Shown piece after piece: positions 1 to 5,371 of a stretch of 5,371 bases of DNA; position 1 is the stretch's first letter, and the number at the start of each line of letters is the position of its first letter. The stretch is from positions 1 through 5,371 of the forward strand of contig JAURMJ010000135.1 of NCBI GenBank assembly GCA_030830765.1. Direction: 5' to 3'. A program made the translations under genes and the position numbers. The notes under the pieces are model-generated. The model ran no database searches. It saw only the letters and a program-made list of their open reading frames with translations, and was not told the DNA's origin. The stretch comes from Quisquiliibacterium sp. GTDB taxonomy: Bacteria; Pseudomonadota; Gammaproteobacteria; Burkholderiales; Burkholderiaceae_E.

Positions 1-102
1 ACAGCGCGTGCCGAGGGGGTGCCGCTGACTTCAACAGTGGTCGATGCGCTGATGCCTTACGCCCAGCAATGCGGGATCAGCTTCCCAAGTCCCAGAGGCT
101 GA
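1..102 (+). CDS. 3' end of an unidentified protein, possibly a dehydrogenase C-terminus
   Basis: An open frame runs from the window edge to a TGA at 100-102 and gives the last 33 residues of a protein whose start lies outside. The tail has an A-x-x-x-G-V-P-L segment, then a short helix-like stretch (VVDALMPYAQQ) and the ending FPSPRG. Similar 'A..GVP.P..DAL' tails close the helical C-terminal domains of NAD(P)-dependent dehydrogenases such as the ketopantoate reductase, opine dehydrogenase and 3-hydroxyisobutyrate dehydrogenase groups. That resemblance is only suggestive on so few residues. The gene converges on the minus-strand dehydrogenase small-subunit gene, so it is not part of that operon. 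It could equally be another protein type; the product is left unnamed. Confidence 0.6.
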   Translation, partial: TARAEGVPLTSTVVDALMPYAQQCGISFPSPRG

Positions 103-105
103 ATC

Positions 106-122
106 CGGCAGCAGCGCTGCCG
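106..122. repeat. hairpin just after the left-edge gene
   Basis: A perfect 7-bp inverted repeat (CGGCAGC / GCTGCCG) with a 3-base loop starts four bases after the stop codon of the left-edge gene. No T-run follows on either strand, so a Rho-independent terminator is not supported. It may act as a 3' mRNA-protecting hairpin. Confidence 0.4.
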
Positions 123-162
123 CGATGCCTGAGTGCACTGTCCGTCATCTGCAAACCAGGCC

Positions 163-196
163 TGCGGGATCTGTAAACCCGCATCAGCCCTCTTTT
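163..196 (+). terminator. weak candidate terminator of the left-edge gene
   Basis: A 6-bp perfect stem (TGCGGG at 163-168, CCCGCA at 178-183) encloses a 9-base loop and is followed, after seven bases, by the T-rich TCTTTT at 191-196. The T-run is displaced from the stem and overlaps the stop of the convergent gene, so this is a weak candidate. It is the only T-backed stem I see between the two convergent genes. Confidence 0.3.
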
Positions 197-755
197 ACGG
201 CTTATTCGGATGCCGGTAGATGCTGCCACGGGCCCTCACTGGCTCGAGCAGTTGCCAATCGCCTGGCTCGACTTCAAACCCTTCCGGAAAGGGTGCTCGA
301 GGCTCCATCCCGATGGCGCGCATCACGCGATCGTCCCGGTAGTAGCAGCGCACGACGACCTCAGCCAACAGCGCGGCCTGCCCGGCCTGCGCAGTCCGGA
401 AACTCTCCACCAGCTGCCATCGCACCGATTCGGGCAGCGCCGCAAAATCGGAATCGGGCCCCTGCTGCGACACCCCGGCTTGAAACATCGAAAGAGCCTG
501 CTGAACGCGCGGCAGATCACGCCCCAGCGTCTTGATGATGTCCTCGAACACCGCGGCATCGTCAGCCCCGGGCAGTGCCTGAGCCGGATCCGACGGAATC
601 ATCATGCCGGCTAGGTAACGCAGCAATTTAATCTGTTCATCATCGAGACTGACTCGCCCAGTGGCGCCCTGTTCAGCGCCCCCCTGAGACGCTGCCCTGC
701 CATCGACCGGGTTCAGCATCTTGTTGTCCTGTTTTGCATCACGAATCTCAGCCAT
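195..755 (-). CDS. gluconate 2-dehydrogenase subunit 3-like small subunit
   Basis: This 186-residue protein resembles the small (gamma) subunit family of membrane FAD dehydrogenases (gluconate 2-dehydrogenase subunit 3 type). Recognisable features are the segment LLRYLAGMMIPSD followed by LPGADDAAVFEDII at about residues 44-74, a helical middle, and a C-terminal CYYRDDRVMRAIGM...PFPEGF block. Family members bind and stabilise the GMC-type large subunit, which here is encoded 11 bases upstream on the same strand, so the two are probably co-translated partners. Many relatives start with a twin-arginine signal; none is visible here, nor any hydrophobic segment. The start is uncertain: the ATG at 755 has tight operon spacing but no Shine-Dalgarno, while an in-frame ATG at 719 has AGGA seven bases before it and would give 174 residues. 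The family call is by pattern recognition, without a profile search. Confidence 0.85.
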   Translation of the reverse strand: MAEIRDAKQDNKMLNPVDGRAASQGGAEQGATGRVSLDDEQIKLLRYLAGMMIPSDPAQALPGADDAAVFEDIIKTLGRDLPRVQQALSMFQAGVSQQGPDSDFAALPESVRWQLVESFRTAQAGQAALLAEVVVRCYYRDDRVMRAIGMEPRAPFPEGFEVEPGDWQLLEPVRARGSIYRHPNKP

Positions 756-766
756 GTCTGTGCCGC

Positions 767-2365
767 TTAGTCGAAAAGATCGGCCAGGCGTTGTTTGATG
801 CTGTCGGCAATGTAAAGCGCCAGCGCCTGGATGGTGGCAGTCGGGTTCACGCCGCCCGACGTCACGAAGATGCTGCCATCGACAATAAACAGATTCTTCA
901 CGTCATGACTGCGACCCCACTCGTTGACGACAGAACGCGCCGGGTCCTTGCCCATGCGCGCGGTACCAAGCAAATGCCAGCCGGCCATCGCCATTGGGGA
1001 TTCGACGAACACGTCACGAGCGCCGGCCGCAGCGAGAATTTCACGGCCTCTGGCAATCGAATGCTCAAGCATCCGACGACTGTTTTCACCCAGCGTGTAA
1101 CTGATGCGCGGCGCAGGAATTCCGTTTGAGTCGCGCAACTGTGGATCAAGGGTGACCGCGTTGTGTTCCTCAGGCAGATCCTCGCAGATCGCCAGCATCC
1201 CGGCGGTATGGCCGAACAGGCGTCGGTAGGCCGCGTGATGTCCCTCGCCCCAGGGAATCAGGCCGGCCGCCATCCCTGACATCGCGGTCAGCACCGGTCC
1301 GCGTCCGCGACCGAACTGGTAGGTGTATCCGCGCACATACCCGCGCGACGCATCAGTCTCGTAGAACTGCTGACTCCAGACGCAGATGTGCGGACCTCGA
1401 TAAGCATCGACCGGCTCATCAAAGACGCCCTGGATCGAGGCATAGGGGTGGAACATCAGATTCTTGCCGACCAGGCCGCTCGTGTTGGCTAACCCGTCGG
1501 GAAAGCGGGCGCTTTTCGAATTGAGCAGGATCCGCGGGGTCCCGATGCCATTGCAGGCCATGATGACCATCTCGGCCGGCTGAAACTGCTCGACGCCTTC
1601 TGCGTCATAGTAGATCACACCGCTGGCCATTCCGTTTTCATCGACGGTGATCTCCCGCACCCGGCATCGCGTGCGCAGCTCGACGCGCTGATGAATAGCC
1701 TGCGGCCAGTAGGTCAGGTCAGTGCTGGCCTTTGCCCCCTGGGCGCAGCCGGCGATGCAATGGCCCAGATTGATACAGCGGGCGCGACCGTCATAGTCAT
1801 GCGTGGCCATCGCACTGTCCGACGGCCACCAGTGCCAGCCCAGCGAATTCATAGCCCGGCCCCACATCTGCCCGGACTTTCCCATTGGAATTGGTGGCAT
1901 CACCGACGGTTTGGCCGGATAGGCCGGATCGCCAGCCAGACTGGAGATGCCCATCATCCGGTCATTCAGATCGAAATACGGTGAGAGCAGCTCATAGTCG
2001 ATCGGCCAGTCCTCAGCCACACCATCAAGCGAGCGAGCGCGAAAGTCGGACGGATGCATGCGCGGGAAATGACCGGCATACAACACCGTGCCGCCCCCAA
2101 CGCCATTGAAGTTTGCCACCTTGATCGGCGAGGCCTCCTCGTTGATCGGGTAGTCGGCTGGATTGGCCCGTCGGTTCGGGTTGATATGGAAATCCCCAAA
2201 CTGACGTTGCTCCCAGTCGCGCCCGTTGCTGGGGAACTGATTCGATGAAACCCAGTCACCCTGCTCCAGGCACAGGATGCGCATCCGGGTCTCCGCCAGA
2301 CTCCAGGCCACAGCTGCCCCCGAGGCGCCGGCCCCGATGATCAACACATCAACTTTTTCATTCAT
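767..2365 (-). CDS. GMC-family FAD-dependent dehydrogenase, large subunit (gluconate/glucose dehydrogenase-like)
   Basis: The 532-residue protein is a complete glucose-methanol-choline oxidoreductase of normal length. Visible parts in order are the FAD-binding Rossmann motif GAGASG (11-16) with the ribose-binding acidic residue E34, the flavin-loop segment NGVGGGT (87-93), and the C-terminal active-site domain with WHLLGTARMG (463-472) and VDGSIFVTSGGVNPTATIQ (495-513). H464 and N507 fit the usual catalytic His/Asn pair. A C-x5-C-x3-C set (C197, C203, C207) in GRARCINLGHCIAGCAQGAK matches the spacing of the 3Fe-4S ligands of Burkholderia cepacia FAD glucose dehydrogenase, so a cluster is likely. 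The family oxidises sugars, sugar acids or polyols at a C-OH group and passes electrons to a carrier. No signal peptide is present, as is usual for large subunits exported together with a Tat-tagged partner. The gene lies 68 bases behind the enolase-superfamily gene and directly before its small subunit. The substrate is unknown. Confidence 0.95.
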   Translation of the reverse strand: MNEKVDVLIIGAGASGAAVAWSLAETRMRILCLEQGDWVSSNQFPSNGRDWEQRQFGDFHINPNRRANPADYPINEEASPIKVANFNGVGGGTVLYAGHFPRMHPSDFRARSLDGVAEDWPIDYELLSPYFDLNDRMMGISSLAGDPAYPAKPSVMPPIPMGKSGQMWGRAMNSLGWHWWPSDSAMATHDYDGRARCINLGHCIAGCAQGAKASTDLTYWPQAIHQRVELRTRCRVREITVDENGMASGVIYYDAEGVEQFQPAEMVIMACNGIGTPRILLNSKSARFPDGLANTSGLVGKNLMFHPYASIQGVFDEPVDAYRGPHICVWSQQFYETDASRGYVRGYTYQFGRGRGPVLTAMSGMAAGLIPWGEGHHAAYRRLFGHTAGMLAICEDLPEEHNAVTLDPQLRDSNGIPAPRISYTLGENSRRMLEHSIARGREILAAAGARDVFVESPMAMAGWHLLGTARMGKDPARSVVNEWGRSHDVKNLFIVDGSIFVTSGGVNPTATIQALALYIADSIKQRLADLFD

Positions 2366-2433
2366 CGCGGACTCGTTCCAATCTTCTCTGGAAGGGCTTT
2401 CAAGACGGCACGCCGCATCGGCCTGTGTGATGT

Positions 2434-3651
2434 TCAGGTCTGTGTGCGCTGCCCGCCAACCAGGCCATGCGCACTGATTGGCGGGTAGCGATGCAGGGCT
2501 GCCTCAACAGGCTCGGTGCCCCATCCTGGTCGATCCGGCATGACAAGGTGTCCATCGACGTACTCGGGTACATGCGTGAACAATTCGTGATCCCAGGCAA
2601 TCCGATCGATATCGACCTCCATGATCCTCAGATTCGGGACAGTCGCACAGAAGTGCGCATTCATCATCGTGCACAGATGACCATAAAAATTGTGGCAGGC
2701 GACATTAACCTCGTGCGCCTCGGCCGCAGCCGCAATCTTCATCGACTGCCAGACTCCGTTCCAGGGGGTGTCGACAATCGCAACATCAATGGCCTGTTCC
2801 CGCAGGAAGGGCAGAAACTGCTGCACGCCGATCAGTGTCTCGCAGGATGCAATCGGATGTCTGCTCTGAGAACGCAGGAAAGCCAGCGCCTGCGGGCTGA
2901 GGGTATCGATCTCGATCCAGAACATGTCCAGGTCGGCGATCTCACGCAGGATCTTCAGATAGCCTTCAGTCTTCGCGTTGAAATTCAGATCGAGCAGGAT
3001 GTCCACATCCGGCCCGGCCGCCTCGCGCATGATTTCCAGATGCTCCCGCAATCCCTTCAGGACCTTGCGATCCACATTCAGTTCCGGTGCAAACGGCTTA
3101 CCGAAGCCAGGTGCCCAACCCAGGATCTTGCCATCCTCATAGCGCCAGATATTGGTCTTAAGCGCCGTAAAGCCACGTTCACGAACCTCGCGGGCAATCT
3201 GACGCACACCGTCGGCATCGGTGATTTCGGGCTGGTAGTGCGGCACCCGTCCGGCTCGCCAGGTCACGCAGTGCGACCAGTAGACGCGCAGCCGATCACG
3301 GATCTTGCCGCCCAGCAGTTCATAGCAGGGCACGCCCAGTGTCTTGGCCTTGGCATCGAGCATCGCGTTCTCAATCGCCCCCAGCGCCTGGCCGACTACA
3401 CCGCCGGAACCCGGCCGAGTCAGGCAATGCAACTCCTCACGCACGCGCTCGTGCTGCATGACAGATTTGCCGACCACCTGAACAGCAAGTTCCCGGATGA
3501 CTGCGCCAACCCCCGGAGAGCCGAAGCCTTCGTCGAATTCACTCCAGCCGACGATGCCATCGTCAGTCGTGATTTTCACGAAGTAGTAATTGCGCCACCC
3601 GGCGCTGCATGAGAGCGTGACAAGCTCTCGAATCGCGTGTCTGATAGTCAT
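2434..3651 (-). CDS. enolase-superfamily protein, mandelate racemase/muconate lactonizing type (probable acid-sugar dehydratase or racemase)
   Basis: The protein has 405 residues, a typical length for the family. An N-terminal capping domain (about 1-125) is followed by the barrel. The three Mg-binding acids fit D221 (in DLNFN), E247 (in WIEID) and E271 (in SCETLIG). A D294 (AIVDTPW) and H320 (ACHNFYGHL) pair fits the Asp/His catalytic dyad on the far side, and K165 of LKTN fits the first lysine of the K-x-K motif, with Asn in place of the second lysine. Such enzymes abstract an alpha proton from a carboxylate and then dehydrate, epimerise or cycloisomerise it; acid-sugar dehydration is the commonest outcome and is inferred here. 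The ATG at 3651 is chosen because GAAGG (3659-3663) lies seven bases before it and homologous sequence begins there. The frame stays open further upstream, but that stretch is antisense to the LysR gene. It is the first gene of the minus-strand operon. Confidence 0.93.
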   Translation of the reverse strand: MTIRHAIRELVTLSCSAGWRNYYFVKITTDDGIVGWSEFDEGFGSPGVGAVIRELAVQVVGKSVMQHERVREELHCLTRPGSGGVVGQALGAIENAMLDAKAKTLGVPCYELLGGKIRDRLRVYWSHCVTWRAGRVPHYQPEITDADGVRQIAREVRERGFTALKTNIWRYEDGKILGWAPGFGKPFAPELNVDRKVLKGLREHLEIMREAAGPDVDILLDLNFNAKTEGYLKILREIADLDMFWIEIDTLSPQALAFLRSQSRHPIASCETLIGVQQFLPFLREQAIDVAIVDTPWNGVWQSMKIAAAAEAHEVNVACHNFYGHLCTMMNAHFCATVPNLRIMEVDIDRIAWDHELFTHVPEYVDGHLVMPDRPGWGTEPVEAALHRYPPISAHGLVGGQRTQT

Positions 3652-3820
3652 TGGCTTACCTTCGAATCTTATGATTGCCGACACTGTCAGTGACACGACA
3701 GGCATGTCAGGCCGCTGAGTGATGAACCCTGATGATGCCCGCTCACACTGCTTCATGTCGTCGCCCGGATGGCCCGGCGGGCTCAACCCATGAAATGTTC
3801 TTCCGAACCGATCCCTTCCC
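3652..3820. promoter_or_regulatory. divergent promoter/operator region between the LysR gene and the catabolic operon
   Basis: These 169 bases separate two divergent starts, the usual place for LysR-type binding sites and overlapping promoters. Between 3680 and 3708 there are five GACA/TGTC half-sites, forming overlapping dyads: CACTG-T-CAGTG (3682-3692), TGTCA-G-TGACA (3685-3695) and GACA-N4-TGTC (3697-3708). A direct repeat TGATGA occurs at 3720 and 3730, one helical turn apart. No clean T-N11-A box and no strong -35/-10 pair was found; TAAGAT on the minus strand (3666-3671) is too close to the start codon to be a convincing -10. The role as operator is inferred from position and symmetry. 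Confidence 0.55.
3659..3663 (-). promoter_or_regulatory. Shine-Dalgarno of the enolase-superfamily gene
   Basis: On the minus strand GAAGG lies seven bases before the ATG at 3651. It decides the start: the open frame continues 128 codons upstream to 4035, but no such site supports an earlier start and that part would be antisense to the regulator gene. Confidence 0.75.
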
Positions 3821-4738
3821 ATGGATAGATTCAAGCAGATAGAAACCTTCGTCGCGGTTGCCCAGAAAGGCAGTCTCTCAGCAGCAGCCCTGGCTGAAGG
3901 CGTCGCTCCCGCCATCATTGGACGCCGGATTGATGCGCTTGAACAAAGACTTGGCGTCAAGCTGCTGGTCCGCACCACCCGCAAGATTGCGCTTACGTTT
4001 GAAGGCAGCGCCTTTCTTGAAGACTGTCTGCGCATCCTGAACGACTTTTACAACGCCGAAGCCTCCGTCTCGCTTGGCGGCATCAAAGCCAGCGGGCATC
4101 TGCGGGTGTCGGCGCCGGCCGGCTTCGGGCGTCGACATGTTGCCCCCTTGATTCCCTCCTTTCTCGATGAGAATCAGGACGTCACGATTTCGCTGGAACT
4201 GACCGACCGCATTTCGGATATCGTGAATGAAGGCATCGATCTGGCCATTCGGATCGGTCAGTTAGATGACTCGAATCTGGTCGGCATCAAGCTGGCCGCC
4301 AACCAGCGGGTGGTCGTTGCGAGCCCCCGCTACCTGGCCCGAAAGGGGCAACCATCGACCCCTGACGACTTGTCCTCCCACAACTGTCTGACCTTCGGCA
4401 ACTCAGGCAATCAGGCGCGTGGCTGGTTGTTCACGATCGATGGCATTCCGACTTCAGTCCGCGTCGCAGGCGATGTCGAATGCAATGACGGTGCCGTCCT
4501 GCACGACTGGGCCCTGGCGGGACGCGGACTTGCCTGGCGCTCGATGTGGGAAGTTCGGGAAGAACTTGCAGCCGGCAGTCTCGTCACGGTTCTCGATGAA
4601 TTTGCCGCACCGGACAATGCCATCTATGCGGTCTTTGCGCAGCGCAGACATCTTCCGCTGCGGGTTCGCATGTTCATTGATCATCTGAAGAACACGTATT
4701 CCAATCCGGCTCACTGGGCGCCTGACCCGGAAAACTGA
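3821..4738 (+). CDS. LysR-type transcriptional regulator
   Basis: The 305-residue protein has the standard LysR layout and length. A winged helix-turn-helix fills residues 1-60, with FVAVAQKGSLSAAALA, a recognition helix region ending GRRIDALEQRLGVKLLVRTTR, and the wing segment ALTFEGSAF. A linker helix (about 62-90) leads to a periplasmic-binding-protein-like effector domain (about 92-292) that contains LRVSAPAGFGRRHVAPLIP and the hinge segment GIDLAIRIGQL. The closest general type is the CrgA-like subgroup. It is a cytoplasmic DNA-binding regulator, usually tetrameric, responding to a small metabolite. Being divergent from the dehydrogenase/enolase-superfamily operon, it most likely controls that operon and itself; this is inference from layout. 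The ATG at 3821 gives the usual short N-terminus before the first helix, although no good Shine-Dalgarno precedes it. The inducer cannot be deduced. Confidence 0.95.
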   Translation: MDRFKQIETFVAVAQKGSLSAAALAEGVAPAIIGRRIDALEQRLGVKLLVRTTRKIALTFEGSAFLEDCLRILNDFYNAEASVSLGGIKASGHLRVSAPAGFGRRHVAPLIPSFLDENQDVTISLELTDRISDIVNEGIDLAIRIGQLDDSNLVGIKLAANQRVVVASPRYLARKGQPSTPDDLSSHNCLTFGNSGNQARGWLFTIDGIPTSVRVAGDVECNDGAVLHDWALAGRGLAWRSMWEVREELAAGSLVTVLDEFAAPDNAIYAVFAQRRHLPLRVRMFIDHLKNTYSNPAHWAPDPEN

Positions 4739-4751
4739 CCAGAACGGGACT

Positions 4752-4782
4752 CAAATAGAAAAGGCCGCACAAGGCGGCCTTT
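4752..4782 (-). terminator. Rho-independent terminator, probably bidirectional
   Basis: A perfect 9-bp stem (AAAGGCCGC at 4760-4768, GCGGCCTTT at 4774-4782) has a 5-base loop. On the minus strand it is followed by the U-rich CTTTTCTATTT, so it best serves the SWIB gene. On the plus strand it starts 22 bases after the LysR stop and has only three terminal Ts, so it may also stop LysR transcription, less efficiently. Confidence 0.82.
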
Positions 4783-4791
4783 GATCGACGC

Positions 4792-4809
4792 GAGGGGCCG
4801 CAGCCCCTC
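4792..4809. repeat. GC-rich hairpin next to the SWIB stop codon
   Basis: A perfect 7-bp stem (GAGGGGC / GCCCCTC) with a CGCA loop lies between the SWIB stop and the terminator. It lacks a T-run, so it is not a terminator by itself. It forms a tandem pair with the terminator hairpin and could protect the 3' end of the SWIB mRNA. Confidence 0.5.
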
Positions 4810-4815
4810 CCCGGA

Positions 4816-5193
4816 TCAGCTCAGATGCTTAGCGAGCAGCTTCTGCATTTCGAACATGTCGGTCTTGGACTTGCCAAAGACTTCCTTGAGCTTCGCATCC
4901 GCATTGATCTCGCGCTTGTTGACTGCATCCTGCAGCTTGTTCTTCTTGATGTATTCCCACATCTTCTTGACCACTTCGGTACGCGGCAGCGGCTTGCTGC
5001 CGACGACCGCAGCAAGTGCCGGGCTTGGGGTCAGTGCCTTCATGAAAGCCGGGTTCGGCGTCCGGGGCTTCTTGGCAGCGGGTTTCTTCGCGGCCGGCTT
5101 CTTGGCAGCGGGCTTTGCTGCGGGTTTTGCTGCCGCTTTGGCTGCGGGTTTCTTTGCGGCGGCCTTCTTGGCGCCAGCCTTGGCAGTTGCCAT
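4816..5193 (-). CDS. SWIB-domain protein with histone H1-like Ala/Lys/Pro-rich N-terminal tail
   Basis: The 125-residue protein has two parts. Residues 1-45 are almost only Ala, Lys and Pro, with repeated AAKKP units, like bacterial histone H1-like tails; this basic, disordered segment should bind DNA or RNA without sequence preference. Residues about 54-123 form a SWIB/MDM2-type domain, recognisable from LPRTEVVKKMWEYIKKNKLQ, the INADAKLKEVFG segment and the end MFEMQKLLAKHL. SWIB domains occur in eukaryotic SWI/SNF complexes and in chlamydial and other bacterial proteins. A nucleoid-associated role is likely but inferred; bacterial function is poorly defined. The ATG at 5193 is chosen because GGAGG (5201-5205) lies seven bases before it; a TTG at 5199 would leave only one base. 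The gene is monocistronic here and ends at a strong terminator. Confidence 0.94.
   Translation of the reverse strand: MATAKAGAKKAAAKKPAAKAAAKPAAKPAAKKPAAKKPAAKKPRTPNPAFMKALTPSPALAAVVGSKPLPRTEVVKKMWEYIKKNKLQDAVNKREINADAKLKEVFGKSKTDMFEMQKLLAKHLS
5065..5170. repeat. degenerate in-gene repeats encoding the Lys/Ala/Pro tail
   Basis: The DNA for the basic tail is made of imperfect short repeats, for example CTTCTTGGCAGCGGG at two places about 36 bases apart, with variants in between. They encode AAKKP and AAAKP units. Such repeats can expand or shrink by slippage, so tail length may vary between strains. Confidence 0.7.
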
Positions 5194-5200
5194 GCTCAAA

Positions 5201-5205
5201 CCTCC
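5201..5205 (-). promoter_or_regulatory. strong Shine-Dalgarno of the SWIB gene
   Basis: GGAGG on the minus strand, seven bases before the ATG at 5193, is the best ribosome binding site in the window. It fixes the start and fits a highly expressed structural protein. Confidence 0.85.
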
Positions 5206-5227
5206 ATCAAGGATATTGCGTTCTTGA

Positions 5228-5265
5228 ATTAAAAACTTTCGAAAGCCTGGTCACAGGATGGTGAC
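5228..5265 (-). promoter_or_regulatory. candidate SWIB gene promoter with embedded dyads
   Basis: On the minus strand TTTAAT (5228-5233) matches five of six bases of the -10 consensus and would give a leader of about 27 bases containing the Shine-Dalgarno. At normal spacing the -35 position is poor (CTGTGA, 5251-5256) and falls in an inverted repeat GTCAC-N6-GTGAC (5250-5265). A perfect 10-bp palindrome CTTTCGAAAG (5236-5245) lies in the spacer. A weak -35 overlapped by a dyad suggests regulator-dependent expression; this is inference. Confidence 0.4.
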
Positions 5266-5338
5266 GGCTCCTCTACCGCTAAGAATGACGCGCTTTCGTG
5301 GAAACGCCAAGAGGGAAAACAACAAATATTCGATCCTC

Positions 5339-5363
5339 TTCAAAACCTTGTTGCTTTTTTGAA
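5339..5363. repeat. AT-rich inverted repeat at the right edge
   Basis: Perfect 7-bp arms (TTCAAAA at 5339-5345, TTTTGAA at 5357-5363) enclose 11 bases. The surrounding 5266-5371 has no gene that I can support and is richer in A and T than the rest of the window. It may be part of the SWIB control region or of the neighbouring gene's end beyond the window. Confidence 0.4.
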
Positions 5364-5371
5364 TAACAGCA

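Noticed and set aside
125..614. Plus-strand frames opposite the small-subunit gene
   Set aside because: Their translations are Arg/Pro/Ala-rich with no recognisable domain and they overlap a conserved gene on the other strand.
2467..3612. Long plus-strand open frame of 381 codons opposite the enolase-superfamily gene
   Set aside because: It is antisense to a clearly conserved gene with intact catalytic residues, shows no domain pattern of its own, and is explained by GC-rich codon use keeping the opposite strand open.
3666..3671. TAAGAT as a -10 box for the catabolic operon
   Set aside because: It is only about 15 bases from the ATG, so the start point would fall on the Shine-Dalgarno, and no -35 is at proper spacing.
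3652..4035. N-terminal extension of the enolase-superfamily frame up to 4035
   Set aside because: It runs through the control region and antisense to the LysR gene's DNA-binding domain. The Shine-Dalgarno and family-like sequence begin at the ATG at 3651.
5065..5170. Repeat array considered as a CRISPR or intergenic tandem repeat
   Set aside because: The repeats are short, degenerate, in frame and inside a coding region; there are no spacers.
5194..5199. TTG start two codons upstream of the SWIB ATG
   Set aside because: The GGAGG site would be only one base from the TTG; the ATG at 5193 has ideal spacing.
4781..5232. Two plus-strand frames opposite the SWIB gene with Ala/Gly/Phe-rich or Gly/Cys/Leu-rich translations
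   Set aside because: They are mirror translations of the Lys/Ala/Pro repeat region; the apparent hydrophobic segments are artefacts of the repeat on the other strand.

Overview
The window looks like the chromosome of a GC-rich proteobacterium, most likely a betaproteobacterium of the order Burkholderiales. The reasons are GC-biased codon use, a divergent LysR regulator and catabolic operon, and a small SWIB-domain protein with an alanine/lysine/proline-rich histone H1-like tail, a protein type known from Bordetella and its relatives. The genus cannot be named from the sequence alone.

Layout: (1) Bases 1-102 are the 3' end of a plus-strand gene entering from the left. (2) Bases 103-194 are a short convergent gap with two weak hairpins. 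(3) Bases 195-3651 hold a three-gene minus-strand cluster, read right to left: an enolase-superfamily (mandelate racemase/muconate lactonizing type) protein with its start at 3651, then a GMC-family FAD dehydrogenase large subunit, then a small gluconate-2-dehydrogenase-subunit-3-like protein 11 bases behind it. (4) Bases 3652-3820 are a divergent control region with dense GACA/TGTC half-sites. (5) Bases 3821-4738 encode a LysR-type regulator on the plus strand. (6) Bases 4739-4815 hold a strong hairpin terminator and a second GC-rich hairpin between convergent genes. (7) Bases 4816-5193 encode the H1-tailed SWIB protein on the minus strand. (8) Bases 5194-5371 are its AT-richer upstream region, with a candidate promoter and several dyads.

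How the genes may work together (inference): the LysR protein probably controls the divergent operon. That operon pairs an FAD, probably iron-sulfur-containing, dehydrogenase and its small partner with an acid-sugar dehydratase or racemase-type enzyme. This suggests oxidation of a sugar or polyol to an acid followed by dehydration or isomerisation, but the substrate cannot be read from the sequence. The SWIB gene is a separate unit, probably nucleoid-associated.

Most of the window is an ordinary catabolic locus. The points most worth a second look are the dehydrogenase pair with a C-x5-C-x3-C cluster motif but no visible export signal or cytochrome partner, the SWIB/H1-tail protein, and the half-site array in the divergent promoter region. 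No CRISPR, tRNA, rRNA or insertion sequence was seen.
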